Assembly: GCF_003987855.1 (NCBI RefSeq)
Contig: NZ_RXIZ01000007.1
Location: forward strand, 194,477 to 258,476
DNA length: 64,000 bases
Origin: Hyphomicrobium sp.
Lineage (GTDB): Bacteria; Pseudomonadota; Alphaproteobacteria; Rhizobiales; Hyphomicrobiaceae
Direction: 5' to 3'
Shown piece after piece: positions 8,723-18,073 of the stretch. The notes under the pieces are model-generated. The model worked only from the letters and a program-made list of their open reading frames with translations, was not told where the DNA came from and made no database searches. Positions within the stretch are counted from its first letter, which is position 1; each line of letters starts with the position of its first letter. Position numbers and translations under genes: made by a program.

Positions 8723-9799
8723 GTGACGACCTTTTGCTCTGCTCAGGCGCGCACGCGCCGGACACGTCGATGGACGCTTGAACCACGTCGGCTCGGCGTT
8801 CTAGGACCGCTCATCATGGCTTCGCTTATTGCCGTGGGGATGGGCGGCTGCGAGTCCTCATCGAACCTGCTCGGCGGCGGCAATTCGCCGGCGCAAACGT
8901 CTCTGGCAATCCCGACGACGCCGGCTCCGGCGACACAGAGCGCAAAGATTCAGATCGCGCCAGTCATCGGCTCGCCTGAAAACGTCGCTCACGACCTGCA
9001 GTCTCAGCTTGCTTCCGCCATCGGTCGAGAGGGCTTGACGGTCGTCACGGCAAACAACGCGACGGGCGAATACGTGGTCCGCGGCTACATCGTCGCCGCG
9101 CGCGAAAAAACGAAATCCAAGATCTCCTATATCTGGGATGTGACCGATCAGAGCGGCAAACGGGTCCACCGCGTGACCGGCGAGGAGGTCATTGCGAGCT
9201 CTGGCAAAGACCCCTGGTCGGCAGTGACGCCAGCCGTCGTTCAGAAGATTTCCGATAAGACCTCAAAGCAGATTGCCAGCTGGGTCGCGGGCGGCGGTGC
9301 TGTGCCTGTCGCGTCCAACATCAAGACCCAGTCGACGAACGTTGCGAGCGACTCCGCAAGTACGCCTGCGTCGTCAGCCAAGTACGCGTCAGCCGCGAGC
9401 ACGCCCGCACCGACGACGGGTAGCATCACGCCATCCGGGCCCGTGACCGCGGTAGTGCCAATGGTCACCGGCGCGCCGGGCGACGGCAGTAGCACCCTGA
9501 CCACCGCGATCCAGCGTGAGCTGACGAAAAGCGGCCTGAAGCTCGCGACCGGACCTGATTCCCAAGCCTATCGGGTTGAGGGCAAGGTCGCGCTCGGGGC
9601 AAGCAGTGACGGTAAGCAACCGATCCAGATTGACTGGAACGTCCTCGATCCGACCGGCAAAAAGCTCGGCACCGTGTCGCAGAAGAACGAGGTTCCGACG
9701 GGCTCTCTGGATGGTGCATGGGGCAAGACCGCCGACGCGGCGGCAGCAGCCGCGGCGCAAGGCATTATCAAGCTCTTACCGGCTAAAGCGGTCGATTAA
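8723..9799 (+). CDS. Two-domain lipoprotein of unknown function
   Basis: A 358-residue predicted lipoprotein. A basic N-region (RTRRTRRW) and hydrophobic stretch lead to the lipobox-like VGMGGC at about residues 35-40. The GTG at 8723 is preceded by a strong AGGGGGG ribosome site; an ATG at 8816 would give a much shorter signal peptide. The mature part holds two related domains of about 105 residues, starting near IQIAPVIGSPENVAHDLQ and VVPMVTGAPGDGSSTLTT, joined by a Ser/Thr/Pro/Ala-rich linker. Each has the pattern VxGxI/V...I.WxVxDxxGKxxxxVxxxxEV. I do not recognise a function. It lies upstream of prs on the same strand. Confidence 0.75.
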   Translation: MTTFCSAQARTRRTRRWTLEPRRLGVLGPLIMASLIAVGMGGCESSSNLLGGGNSPAQTSLAIPTTPAPATQSAKIQIAPVIGSPENVAHDLQSQLASAIGREGLTVVTANNATGEYVVRGYIVAAREKTKSKISYIWDVTDQSGKRVHRVTGEEVIASSGKDPWSAVTPAVVQKISDKTSKQIASWVAGGGAVPVASNIKTQSTNVASDSASTPASSAKYASAASTPAPTTGSITPSGPVTAVVPMVTGAPGDGSSTLTTAIQRELTKSGLKLATGPDSQAYRVEGKVALGASSDGKQPIQIDWNVLDPTGKKLGTVSQKNEVPTGSLDGAWGKTADAAAAAAAQGIIKLLPAKAVD

Positions 9800-9843
9800 T
9801 CAATCCCGCCTCGGGCGCTCCCACAGCAGACCGATAGACCTTT

Positions 9844-9872
9844 GGGCCCGGACGGTTGAATCGTCCGGGCCC
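9844..9872 (+). terminator. Strong hairpin between lipoprotein gene and prs
   Basis: GGGCCCGGACG (9844-9854) pairs perfectly with CGTCCGGGCCC (9862-9872) around a 7-base loop, 45 bases after the lipoprotein stop and 41 before the prs start. There is no T-run, so Rho-independent termination would be weak. It could equally be a 5' leader structure for prs. Confidence 0.5.
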
Positions 9873-9913
9873 AATTGCTACAAGCCCGCGAATGATAAGG
9901 TTCTGGAGCGCAT

Positions 9914-10906
9914 ATGCCTTTTGATGCCAAGGGTGACTCGCGGAACGCGGACGGCCGAGGGAAACAAGGCGTGAAGATTATCGCGGGCAACAGCAATCGA
10001 CCCCTCGCAGAGTCCATCTGCTCCTACCTCAAGCTTCCCATGGCAAAGGCTCAGGTGAAGCGCTTCGCCGACATGGAGATCTTCGTCGAAATCCAGGAGA
10101 ACGTTCGCGGCCAGGACGTCTTCGTTATCCAATCGACATCGTTTCCAGCCAACGACAACATGATGGAATTGCTGATCCTCATCGATGCGCTGAAGCGCTC
10201 GTCGGCTCGGCGGATCACGGCCGTCCTTCCCTACTTTGGCTACGCTCGCCAGGATCGTAAACCCGGTCCGCGCACGCCCATTTCGGCGAAGCTTGTCGCC
10301 AACCTCATCGAACGCGCAGGGGCCGACCGCGTGTTGACGCTCGATCTCCACGCCGGACAGATCCAGGGCTTTTTCGACATTCCGACTGACAACCTCTTCG
10401 CTGCGCCCGTCATGACCCGCGACATCGAAGAGCAATACGGCAATACCGATGACATCGTCGTCGTATCGCCTGACGTCGGCGGCGTTGTCCGGGCTCGCGC
10501 CCTCGCCAAACGCATCAGTGCTCCCATCGCCATCTGCGACAAGCGTCGCGAACGGCCAGGCGAGAGCGAAGTCATGAACGTCATCGGCGAAGTCGATGGC
10601 AAGCGCTGCATCCTGATCGACGACATCATCGACTCGGGTGGCACGCTGGTGAATGCCGCTGAAGCACTCCTCAAAAACGGCGCGACCGAAGTCTCGGCTT
10701 ACATCTCTCATGCCGTCTTATCGGGAGGCGCAGTGAGCCGCATTCAAAACTCGAGGCTGACCTCTCTCGTCATCACCGATTCAATCTTGCCGACAGAGGC
10801 CGTGAAGGCAGCGCGCAACATTCGCGTCATCTCTATCGCCACCCTGATCGGCGAAGCCATTCTGCGCACCAGCCGCGAAGAGAGCGTTTCCAGCCTTTTC
10901 TACTGA
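9914..10906 (+). CDS. prs: Ribose-phosphate pyrophosphokinase
   Basis: Makes PRPP from ribose-5-phosphate and ATP for nucleotide, His and Trp synthesis. The 330-residue protein has the class I signatures [35 protein letters not shown] and the PRPP-binding loop [16 protein letters not shown]. About 20 extra residues ([16 protein letters not shown]) precede the usual start of the fold at [14 protein letters not shown]; a GTG at that point is a possible alternative start. Its stop overlaps the end of the convergent GNAT gene by seven bases. Confidence 0.95.
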   Translation: MPFDAKGDSRNADGRGKQGVKIIAGNSNRPLAESICSYLKLPMAKAQVKRFADMEIFVEIQENVRGQDVFVIQSTSFPANDNMMELLILIDALKRSSARRITAVLPYFGYARQDRKPGPRTPISAKLVANLIERAGADRVLTLDLHAGQIQGFFDIPTDNLFAAPVMTRDIEEQYGNTDDIVVVSPDVGGVVRARALAKRISAPIAICDKRRERPGESEVMNVIGEVDGKRCILIDDIIDSGGTLVNAAEALLKNGATEVSAYISHAVLSGGAVSRIQNSRLTSLVITDSILPTEAVKAARNIRVISIATLIGEAILRTSREESVSSLFY

Positions 10907-11450
10907 GTACCTGTACGCGCCGCACGACCCCATTCCTTGCGTAGAATCGCGTACTGCATCGTGTTCTCGAATATCGGAACACCATTGCTATCCTCAACGA
11001 AGGATATGAACTCCTTGAAGACCCCTTCCCTTCTCATGCCCAATCGGTCGCACAAACGCTGCGATGCAACATTATTCTCTTCCACGTAAGCGTACAGCCG
11101 CCGAGCGTTCTTCTTTGCGAACAGGTAGTCGAAGAGGGCTTGAGCCGCCTCCGTGGCAAACCCCGCGCCCGAGAAGCGCGCATTGAAATTCCACCCGACC
11201 GAATATGTGTCGGGTGGCTCCGGGCTGCAGAAAAGATCACCGATCACTTATCGGAGCTGCGCAAGCAAACCGCGATATGCTCATCGCTCTTGCTGCGCTC
11301 TTCCGCTTCTTTTTCAGCCGCGTTGAGATCGTCTAGCTTCAGCGACAGGAAGCAAGGCGCTCCTGGTTCGTGCAAATACGCGAACAGATCGCTGGCATCT
11401 CCCAACCTGAAATTCCGAAGGACGAGTCGATCGGTCTGGATAACGTCCAT
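10900..11450 (-). pseudogene. GNAT acetyltransferase (RimJ/RimL-type), split by a frameshift
   Basis: Two adjacent minus-strand frames together make a normal RimJ-type N-acetyltransferase of about 183 residues. The first (11450-11244) begins MDVIQTDRLVLRNFRLGDA and stops after LRSSDK. The second (11247-10900) continues VIGDLF, with the acetyl-CoA segment FSGAGFATEAAQALFDYLF and NVASQRLCDRLGMRREG. The junction reads AAGTGATC; one extra G (AAGGTGATC) would restore Lys-Val and one continuous frame. It is either a recent one-base deletion, a sequence error, or two polypeptides made by GTGA re-initiation. The acceptor substrate is unknown. Confidence 0.75.
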
Positions 11451-11536
11451 GTCTTCGCGTTTGGGCTGTTAGCTGAGGTGATGCGAGAAACCCAGATCAG
11501 CATCTTTCGATGCCGCTCCCTGCATCTGCCGCAACA

Positions 11537-11959
11537 CTAATCCTGGCTGCCTGTGCAATCGCCGCATCGGCCGCGAAGCTCCATCGTCATGGAGCGGATG
11601 TGAAAATCGTTTTTGCCGGCCCACGTCTGTAGGCCTTTGACGGCCACCGGACTGTCGAATTCCTTCACCGTCCCGCACGAGTCGCAGATCGCGAACACAG
11701 CCCGCCCGGAGTGATGCGGGTGATCGCAAGCCACGAACGCGTTAAGGCTTTCGAGACGATGGGCAAGGCCATCGTCAATCAAGCGCTGCAAGGCGCGGTA
11801 AACGGTGGGCGGCGCGCTGACGCCCTTCCCCCTGACCTGCTCGATCAGTTCGTAGGCGCTGACCGGCCGCCCCACGCCCCTTAGGGCCTCGACGATGATC
11901 TTATCCTGATCGGCGGCGCTGCGGCGCTTCGTTGGCTTTTTAATCATTCCTGCGGGCAT
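11537..11959 (-). CDS. zur: Fur-family transcriptional regulator, Zur-like
   Basis: A 140-residue metalloregulator. The winged helix includes AYELIEQVRGKG and PPTVYRALQRLIDDGLAHR. The metal-binding half has CDHPHHSG, then ICDSCGTV and a final RCGDC, giving the two CxxC pairs of the structural zinc site. The Zur assignment rests on this His/Cys pattern; target genes such as znuABC are not in the window. The start is uncertain: ATG 11959 and ATG 11947 are both close to GGAG or AGGA, and a TTG at 12001 keeps the frame open further upstream. Confidence 0.8.
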   Translation of the reverse strand: MPAGMIKKPTKRRSAADQDKIIVEALRGVGRPVSAYELIEQVRGKGVSAPPTVYRALQRLIDDGLAHRLESLNAFVACDHPHHSGRAVFAICDSCGTVKEFDSPVAVKGLQTWAGKNDFHIRSMTMELRGRCGDCTGSQD

Positions 11960-12224
11960 CTCCACGACCGATAATTGCACCGCGTCCAGGGGCCCGGGCA
12001 AGTCCGCCCCGAATATGCTGATCTTCTGTCAAACTTTCCAGTCCGGACCGCTATTCTCAAGCATTAAGGCTGCCCAGGGCGTTGCGTATCAGGGCAACCC
12101 CAGGTATACACCCGCCATCTCAAGAAGATCTTCCTGAGACGCCGCCCGGCACCCTTGGAGGCCGACTCGCGGCTTTTGGCTCTTCTGATTGGCAGGAGAG
12201 CCGTCAACACTCGGAGACGATGCC

Positions 12225-12956
12225 ATGGCTGAGCTCATTACGCTCAAGGCTACGGCGCGCCCGCGTGCCGGCAAGGGGGCCGCACGCCAAGCACGCCGCG
12301 ACGGAAATGTACCCGCCGTTATCTACGGCAACCAAGAAACCCCCGAGACGATCAATCTCGAATACAACGAGCTGTGGAAGCAGGTCCTTCGTGGCCATTT
12401 CACCTCGACCGCGATTGAACTCGACGTCGAAGGCAAGAAGCACATCGTGCTCGCTCGCGACGTCCAGGTCGACCCCGTCCGTGATACGCCTCTGCACGTC
12501 GACTTCCAGCGCGTCGGCAAGGATGGCGTGATCCGCGTTTCGATCCCAGTGCACTTCACGAACGAAACGCAGTCTCCTGGCCTGAAGCGCGGTGGCGTTC
12601 TCAACATCGTGCGCCACGACGTCGAGGTCTATTGCCCTTACGACAAGATCCCGCGTTTCTTCGAGGTCAGCCTCGAGGGCATGGAGATCGGACGCTCGAT
12701 CCACATCTCGGCCGTCACGATGCCGGAAGGCGTTTCGCCGGTCATCAAGAACCGCGACTTCACCATCGCGACGATCGCTGGCGCTCTGAAGGGTGACGAC
12801 GAGGCTGCTGCCACGTCGGCGGAAGCTGCTCCGGCCGCGGACGCGAAGGGCGCCGCCCCGGCTGCTGGCGCGAAGGCTGCTCCGGCCGCTGGCGGCAAGG
12901 CTGCTCCGGCTGCAAAGGCGGCAGCTCCTGCCGCGAAACCGGCCGCCAAGAAGTAA
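12225..12956 (+). CDS. rplY: 50S ribosomal protein L25/general stress protein Ctc
   Basis: A 243-residue protein of the long L25 type (TL5/Ctc), which binds 5S rRNA in the large subunit. The L25 fold starts MAELITLKATARPRAGKGAA and includes VPAVIYGN. The C-terminal beta domain has VDPVRDTPLHVDFQRV and PVHFTNETQSPGLKRGGVLN. The last 50 residues are a low-complexity tail of Ala, Pro and Lys blocks. The pth gene follows, the usual rplY-pth pair. The frame is open for 12 codons upstream of the chosen ATG, but the family start is clear. Confidence 0.95.
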   Translation: MAELITLKATARPRAGKGAARQARRDGNVPAVIYGNQETPETINLEYNELWKQVLRGHFTSTAIELDVEGKKHIVLARDVQVDPVRDTPLHVDFQRVGKDGVIRVSIPVHFTNETQSPGLKRGGVLNIVRHDVEVYCPYDKIPRFFEVSLEGMEIGRSIHISAVTMPEGVSPVIKNRDFTIATIAGALKGDDEAAATSAEAAPAADAKGAAPAAGAKAAPAAGGKAAPAAKAAAPAAKPAAKK

Positions 12957-12962
12957 TAGCGC

Positions 12963-12996
12963 TGGACCGGCGAATGCGCGCAGCTACGCCGGTCCA
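12963..12996 (+). terminator. Hairpin after rplY
   Basis: TGGACCGGCG (12963-12972) pairs perfectly with CGCCGGTCCA (12987-12996) around a 14-base loop, starting six bases after the rplY stop and followed by TTGCTTTCG. It is a weak intrinsic terminator or attenuator between rplY and pth. Confidence 0.5.
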
Positions 12997-13020
12997 TTGC
13001 TTTCGAAATCGACAATCCCG

Positions 13021-13059
13021 TGCCTTCCGGCCGGCTCTCCGGAGGCCAGTCGGAAGGCA
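13021..13059. repeat. Palindromic element, copy 1 of 2
   Basis: TGCCTTCCG (13021-13029) pairs with CGGAAGGCA (13051-13059), and CCGG/CCGG can pair inside. The same left arm GCCTTCCGGCCGGCTC and right arm GTCGGAAGGC recur at 41725-41767, in the same orientation, with a different centre. Here it lies just before the pth start. Confidence 0.7.
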
Positions 13060-13067
13060 CAATCGTA

Positions 13068-13808
13068 ATGAAGCTCTTCGTTGGCCTTGGTAATCCAGGC
13101 GAAAAATATCGCGCCAACCGCCACAACGTTGGCTTCATGGCGCTGGACCGCATCGCGGACCGCTTTGGCTTCGGTCCGTGGCGAAAGAAGTTCCAGGGCC
13201 TCATCTCCGAAGGCTCGATCGGCGATGAACGCGTTACGCTGCTGAAGCCCGAAACCTACATGAACGAAAGCGGCCGCGCCGTGGGTGAGGCCATGCGATT
13301 TCTCAAAATTCCGCTCGCCGACATTTACGTCTTCCACGATGAACTCGACCTCGCCCCGGGCAAAGTGAAGGTCAAGGCGGGCGGCGGCAACGCCGGTCAC
13401 AACGGCCTGCGCTCGATCTCCGCTCATATCGAAAATGATTACAAGCGCGTGCGCCTAGGCATTGGCCATCCAGGCTCCAAGGACGCGGTCGTTTATTACG
13501 TCTTGAATGATTTTGCGAAATCGGACCGCGAATGGCTGCCTCCGCTCCTCGACGCCGTCGCCGACGCCGCGCCATATCTCGCGAAAGGAGATGACGCACG
13601 GTTCCTCAGCGACATCGCCCGCGTCACGCTCGACGAACCGGAAACACCGCCTCGCAAGTCGGGACGCTCCTCGGGGGATCAGCCGAAAGCGCCAAAGGCT
13701 TCTGGGCCACACCCAGCGGGCGAACGCGCCTCAAAACGTCAGTCAGCACTCGCCGAGAACTTGAAAAAGTGGCTCAGCTCGCGAAAATCCGGCGACGATA
13801 GCGCTTGA
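13068..13808 (+). CDS. pth: Peptidyl-tRNA hydrolase
   Basis: Recycles peptidyl-tRNA released from stalled ribosomes. The protein begins [20 protein letters not shown], with the catalytic His of NRHNVGF, the PETYMNESG segment, HDELDL and [13 protein letters not shown]. The enzyme domain ends near residue 190. A further 55 residues form a basic, Ser/Lys-rich tail ([12 protein letters not shown] and onwards) seen in alphaproteobacterial Pth proteins and longer than in E. coli. The frame is open upstream to 13020, but the ATG at 13068 is the family start. Confidence 0.95.
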   Translation: MKLFVGLGNPGEKYRANRHNVGFMALDRIADRFGFGPWRKKFQGLISEGSIGDERVTLLKPETYMNESGRAVGEAMRFLKIPLADIYVFHDELDLAPGKVKVKAGGGNAGHNGLRSISAHIENDYKRVRLGIGHPGSKDAVVYYVLNDFAKSDREWLPPLLDAVADAAPYLAKGDDARFLSDIARVTLDEPETPPRKSGRSSGDQPKAPKASGPHPAGERASKRQSALAENLKKWLSSRKSGDDSA

Positions 13809-13841
13809 GTGATCGCTCAGCTTCACTGGTGGGGACCGTCG

Positions 13842-14567
13842 ATGACTGAGTATCAGGACGAAGCCTATGGGGAACCTCGCAAGCGTTCCTATCCAAATAC
13901 CATCGTCGGTGCGCTCATCCTTCTTTTTACGATGGGCGTTTTTGGCAGCGTAGCCTGGGACGCGTACCTCTCCAGCGACAAGGACAAAACCGGCGTCAGG
14001 CGCATTTTCGCCAAACGCTGGAACGATCGCACGCTCGTCTTCCCCATCGATGGCGTAGACCGGCAGGGACGGCGCGCACTATTTGATGTGGTCGTGCTGA
14101 CGAAGAATTACGGCTGGGTCCGCGGCTCGACGACAGAGCTTGCAAAGGATGACCGCCGTCTCTCACCTGATCAGATCCAGGACGAGATCCTCGCCCCTCA
14201 GCTTCGCGAAGGCCTCGGGTCGGCGCGCGGCCTGATCGCTGTCGGGCTTGCAAGCCAGGAAGGAGAGGTTGCCCGCGAAGAGCAACGAGGCGGCCTGCGC
14301 GCCGTTCGCATCGCCCAGTTGGTGCAGGACGCTGTCGGCAACAATATTCCGATGTGGACGCTCAATCTTGGCCGCTATGTCGATCCCTGCGCCGAATGCG
14401 AGGACACGGATACGAGCTGGCAGCGCCCGTTCATCGTTATCGCCGTTAGGCAAGCCGATGAAGGGACCCACATTTCAGAAGCGCTCGCCGACGCGATGTC
14501 GGGCACGACCAACCTGCCCGCGCCATCGCGCTACTCGGCATTCGCATTTACGAAATTCCAGCGGTGA
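13842..14567 (+). CDS. Membrane-anchored protein of unknown function
   Basis: A 241-residue protein with one membrane segment near residues 23-43 (IVGALILLFTMGVFGSVAWDAY) and a soluble C-terminal part, probably periplasmic. The ATG at 13842 has GGGGA eight bases upstream. The soluble part has mixed helix/strand character, with PIDGVDRQGRRALFDVVVL and a Cys pair in DPCAECED. It lies 33 bases after pth and before ychF. I recognise no family, so no role is proposed. Confidence 0.7.
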   Translation: MTEYQDEAYGEPRKRSYPNTIVGALILLFTMGVFGSVAWDAYLSSDKDKTGVRRIFAKRWNDRTLVFPIDGVDRQGRRALFDVVVLTKNYGWVRGSTTELAKDDRRLSPDQIQDEILAPQLREGLGSARGLIAVGLASQEGEVAREEQRGGLRAVRIAQLVQDAVGNNIPMWTLNLGRYVDPCAECEDTDTSWQRPFIVIAVRQADEGTHISEALADAMSGTTNLPAPSRYSAFAFTKFQR

Positions 14568-14660
14568 GCCATAGGGCCGCAGATTACGCCAATAAGGCTT
14601 CACATTGTGCGCCCGGTCGCTTAACCCACGGGCCACAACCTCAACGGATATTCCCCAACC

Positions 14661-15758
14661 ATGGGCTTTAAATGCGGCATCGTCGGCTTGCCGAACGTCG
14701 GCAAGTCAACCCTCTTCAATGCGCTGACGCAAACCGCGCAAGCCGAGGCGGCCAACTATCCTTTCTGCACCATCGAGCCGAACGTCGGCGAGGTCGCGGT
14801 CCCCGACGATCGCCTCGAGACGCTCGCCAAGATCGCCGGCAGCAAGGAAATCATTCCGACTCGGTTGACGTTCGTCGATATCGCCGGTCTCGTGCGCGGC
14901 GCATCGAAGGGCGAAGGCTTGGGCAACAAGTTTCTCTCTCACATCCGCGAGGTCGACGCAGTTGCCTATGTGCTCCGGTGTTTCGTGGATGAAGACATCA
15001 CGCACGTGGAAAACCGCATAGACCCGCTGGCTGATGCCGATGTGGTCGAAACCGAGCTGATGCTCGCCGATCTTGAAAGCCTGGAAAAGCGCATTTCGCA
15101 GATCGAGAAGAAAGCCAAGTCTGGCGACAAGGACGCAAAAGCGCAATTCGCGGTTATGGAGAAGCCTTTGCAGCTTCTTCGCGAGGGCAAGCCTGCCCGG
15201 CTTGCCAAGATGACCGCTGAGGAGATGCCGGCCTTTCGCGCACTCCAGCTGCTGACATCGAAGCCCGTCGTCTACGTTTGTAACGTGGAAGAAGGTTCCG
15301 CAGCCAACGGCAACGAATATTCAAAGCAGGTCGAGGAACGCGCGAAGACTGAGGGCGCCGCCGTGGTCATCATCTCTGCAAAAATCGAAAGCGAATTCTC
15401 AGGTCTAGCCCCTGAGGACCGCGACGCCTTCCTGGGCGAGATGGGCCTGGAGGAGCCGGGCCTCAACCGCCTTATCCGCGCAGGCTACGGGCTTCTCGAT
15501 CTCGTCACCTACTTTACCGTCGGCCCCAAAGAAGCCCGAGCCTGGACGATCACACGCGGCACCAAGGCACCGCAGGCCGCAGGCGTGATCCACACGGACT
15601 TCGAAAAAGGCTTCATTCGCGCCGAAACCATCGCGTTCGCCGACTACGTTGCCGGGAACGGCGAAACAGGTGCTAAGGAAGCCGGAAAAATGCGGTTAGA
15701 AGGCAAGGAGTACGTCGTCCAGGACGGCGACGTCATGCACTTCCGTTTCGCAAACTGA
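14661..15758 (+). CDS. ychF: Redox-regulated ATPase YchF (OLA1 family)
   Basis: An Obg-related ATPase associated with ribosomes and stress responses. The 365-residue protein starts MGFKCGIVGLPNVGKSTLFN (P-loop GLPNVGKST). The switch region is FVDIAGLVRGASKGEGLGN, a coiled-coil insert spans about 130-200, and the C-terminal TGS domain holds TYFTVGPKEARAWTITRG and HTDFEKGFIRAET. In place of the G4 guanine motif (NKxD) it has YVCNVEE, consistent with the family's ATP preference. Length and organisation are standard. Confidence 0.97.
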   Translation: MGFKCGIVGLPNVGKSTLFNALTQTAQAEAANYPFCTIEPNVGEVAVPDDRLETLAKIAGSKEIIPTRLTFVDIAGLVRGASKGEGLGNKFLSHIREVDAVAYVLRCFVDEDITHVENRIDPLADADVVETELMLADLESLEKRISQIEKKAKSGDKDAKAQFAVMEKPLQLLREGKPARLAKMTAEEMPAFRALQLLTSKPVVYVCNVEEGSAANGNEYSKQVEERAKTEGAAVVIISAKIESEFSGLAPEDRDAFLGEMGLEEPGLNRLIRAGYGLLDLVTYFTVGPKEARAWTITRGTKAPQAAGVIHTDFEKGFIRAETIAFADYVAGNGETGAKEAGKMRLEGKEYVVQDGDVMHFRFAN

Positions 15759-16010
15759 ATGAGCGTCCCAATGTCAGACGAATTCCCCGACCGCCTGTGC
15801 AACGATCCCAAAAGCCCCTTCTTCAACGAAGATCTGCTGAAGCGCGACATTGGCATTCGCTTCAACGGCGTCGAGAAGAATAACGTCGAGGAATACTGCA
15901 TCAGCGAGGGATGGATTCGCGTCGCGGCAGGCAACGCCAAGGACAGGCTAGGCCGTCCCATGACGCTGAAGCTGAAGGGCAAAGTCGAGCCGTATTTCAG
16001 AGGCGCCTAG
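15759..16010 (+). CDS. DUF3297 family protein
   Basis: An 83-residue protein of a small conserved family with no known role. Characteristic segments are DRLCNDPKSPFFNEDLL and RDIGIRFNGVEKNNVEEY. The ATG at 15759 follows the ychF stop directly; an ATG at 15771 gives MSDEFPDRL and is also possible. The tight spacing suggests co-transcription with ychF. Confidence 0.85.
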   Translation: MSVPMSDEFPDRLCNDPKSPFFNEDLLKRDIGIRFNGVEKNNVEEYCISEGWIRVAAGNAKDRLGRPMTLKLKGKVEPYFRGA

Positions 16011-16033
16011 ATCTCACGGCGCCTCACCTCCAA

Positions 16034-16336
16034 CTAAGAACCGCGCCGTTTGCGCGTCGCTGCTGCCTTACGGGCCGAGGCGCTACGAGCTGCTGCAGGC
16101 CGCGCGGCAGAAGAGCGTCCGCCGATCTTCCCCCCGCGTTTGGAAGAGACGTGCGTTTCTTTCTTGCCGCGTCCTGAGCCGGTCTTCTTGCCGCCGCCGC
16201 TCTCCTTGTTCACGGTCGCCCATGCTCGCCGCTCAGCCTCTGCTTTACCGACGCCGCGCTTCTCGTATCCTTCCTCGATATGTTGCGCTTTGCGCTTCTG
16301 CTTACCCGTGTAGCTTGACTTGTCACCTCTCGGCAT
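16034..16336 (-). CDS. Small basic protein, plasmid-stabilisation-like annotation family
   Basis: A 100-residue, strongly basic protein beginning MPRGDKSSYTGKQKRKAQH. The conserved part (GYEKRGVGKAEAERRAWATV, then NKESGGGKKTGSGRG) is shared by many proteobacterial proteins often labelled plasmid stabilisation protein, although it is chromosomal here. The C-terminal third is an Ala/Arg/Ser/Lys tail resembling histone-like nucleic-acid binders. Nucleic-acid binding is an inference from composition. It is convergent with DUF3297. Confidence 0.75.
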   Translation of the reverse strand: MPRGDKSSYTGKQKRKAQHIEEGYEKRGVGKAEAERRAWATVNKESGGGKKTGSGRGKKETHVSSKRGGKIGGRSSAARPAAARSASARKAAATRKRRGS

Positions 16337-16435
16337 GACGCTCTCCTACTGATGGCTGTACAGTGCGAGCAACGCGCGATGACTTCACAAGTTGCACAAA
16401 CAGCATCCAGCAGGCAGCACGAGCGAGTGTGAAAT

Positions 16436-16464
16436 AGAAAAGGCCCCGCTGTTGCGAGGCCCTC
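16436..16464 (-). terminator. Catalase terminator
   Basis: On the minus strand AGGGCCTCGC pairs with GCGGGGCCT around a short loop and is followed by TTTTCT. It lies about 25 bases after the catalase stop and has the form of a classic Rho-independent terminator. Confidence 0.85.
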
Positions 16465-16487
16465 TCGTTAACACCTCGTCAAATTCC

Positions 16488-17996
16488 TCATTCGGCTGCT
16501 TCAGCGCCCTGAGGCATCTTCTGTTGCTGTGCGGTCTCCGACGCTTTCTGGCGCGTCATGGATTCGCGAGCCGCACGCACGCCAGCCTCATAGTCAGGAT
16601 GCACCTTCTTGAAGTGCGCCAGCTGACGCTCAGCGATGAAGTCCGGTACGCCCCACATCGCTTCGGCAAGGTTGGAGAAGAGGCGGGCCTTCTGATCCTT
16701 GTTGAAGAGATTGAAGAGCGCCGTTACCTGCCGATAGTCATCGTTACCGTCGCGATGGTTGTACTTGGCCGCATCGCCGCTGATCTTGAGCGGTGGCTCC
16801 GCAGCCGACTTGTCTTCCGCAGCGCCGCCGAATGAGTTGGGCTCGTAGTACGCGTCGACGTTGCCCGTTTCCGGCGCAAAGAAGCGCATCGGGCCATCTT
16901 TGTGGTAGTTATGGACGGGGCAGCGCGCGGCGTTAACCGGCAGATGCTCGTAATGCGTGCCGAGCCGGTAACGGTGTGCGTCGGCGTACGAGAAAATTCG
17001 AGCCTGCAGCATCTTGTCGGGTGAGAAGCCGATCCCCGGTACGATGTTCGACGGCGAGAACGCCGCCTGCTCGATTTCCGCGAAGTAGTTCTCCGGATTG
17101 CGGTTGAGCTCCAGAACGCCGACGTCGATCGGCGGATAATCGCCGTGCGGCCACACCTTCGTAAGATCGAACGGATTGTACCAATGCTTGTCGGCATCGG
17201 CCTCCGGCATCACCTGAACTTGCATCTTCCACTTCGGGAATTCGCCGCGTTCGATCGAGGTGAAAAGATCTTCCTGCGTCGACTCGCGCGTTCGCCCGAC
17301 GATCTCGGTGGCTTCCTTGTTGGTCCAGTGCTTGTGACCCTGGAGCGTCTTGAAGTGAAACTTCACCCAAAAGCGCTCGTTGTTGGCATTGATGAACGAG
17401 AAGGTATGCGATCCGTAGCCATTCATATGGCGCACGCTGATCGGCAGCCCGCGATCCGACATCAGGATCGTTACCTGGTGCAAACTCTCTGGGGAAAGCG
17501 ACCAGAAATCCCACATCGCGGTGGGCGAGCGCAAATTCGTTTTCGGATGCCGCTTCTGCGTATGGATGAAGTCGGGAAACTTCATCGGATCGCGAACAAA
17601 GAAGACGGGCGTGTTGTTGCCGACGAGGTCCCAATTGCCTTCGCTGGTGTAGAACTTCAGCGCGAAGCCGCGAACGTCGCGCTCGGCATCGGCCGCTCCA
17701 AGCTCGCCGGCGACCGTCGAGAAGCGCGCGAGCATCTCTGTCTTCGCGCCGGGCTGGAGCGCCTTTGCCTTGGTGTATTTCGAGATGTCGCCCGTTATCG
17801 TCAGCGTGCCGAACGCACCCCAACCCTTGGCATGAACGGTGCGCTCGGGAATGCGCTCGCGGTTCTGATGCGCAAGTTTTTCGAGAAGCTGATAATCCTG
17901 CATGAGCAAAGGCCCACGCGGTCCCGCCGAGAGCGAATTCTGGTTATCCGCGACCGGTGCGCCGGCGGTGGTCGTCAGTTTGGTGGTGTCGGTCAT
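16488..17996 (-). CDS. katA: Monofunctional haem catalase, small-subunit type
   Basis: Decomposes hydrogen peroxide. The 502-residue protein is the size of clade 3 catalases. The distal His is in [17 protein letters not shown] and the distal Asn in [13 protein letters not shown]. The proximal haem Tyr is in [19 protein letters not shown]-type residues cannot be judged by eye. The gene has its own terminator and stands alone. A perfect 12-base palindrome lies about 80 bases upstream of the start and may be an operator. Confidence 0.95.
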   Translation of the reverse strand: MTDTTKLTTTAGAPVADNQNSLSAGPRGPLLMQDYQLLEKLAHQNRERIPERTVHAKGWGAFGTLTITGDISKYTKAKALQPGAKTEMLARFSTVAGELGAADAERDVRGFALKFYTSEGNWDLVGNNTPVFFVRDPMKFPDFIHTQKRHPKTNLRSPTAMWDFWSLSPESLHQVTILMSDRGLPISVRHMNGYGSHTFSFINANNERFWVKFHFKTLQGHKHWTNKEATEIVGRTRESTQEDLFTSIERGEFPKWKMQVQVMPEADADKHWYNPFDLTKVWPHGDYPPIDVGVLELNRNPENYFAEIEQAAFSPSNIVPGIGFSPDKMLQARIFSYADAHRYRLGTHYEHLPVNAARCPVHNYHKDGPMRFFAPETGNVDAYYEPNSFGGAAEDKSAAEPPLKISGDAAKYNHRDGNDDYRQVTALFNLFNKDQKARLFSNLAEAMWGVPDFIAERQLAHFKKVHPDYEAGVRAARESMTRQKASETAQQQKMPQGAEAAE

Positions 17997-18073
17997 CTGA
18001 TCGTCCTTCCTGGAGGGAACGGATGAGACCTAAGATCAGAAAAACTTCTTATTCCAATCGAATCTTCGAGAAA

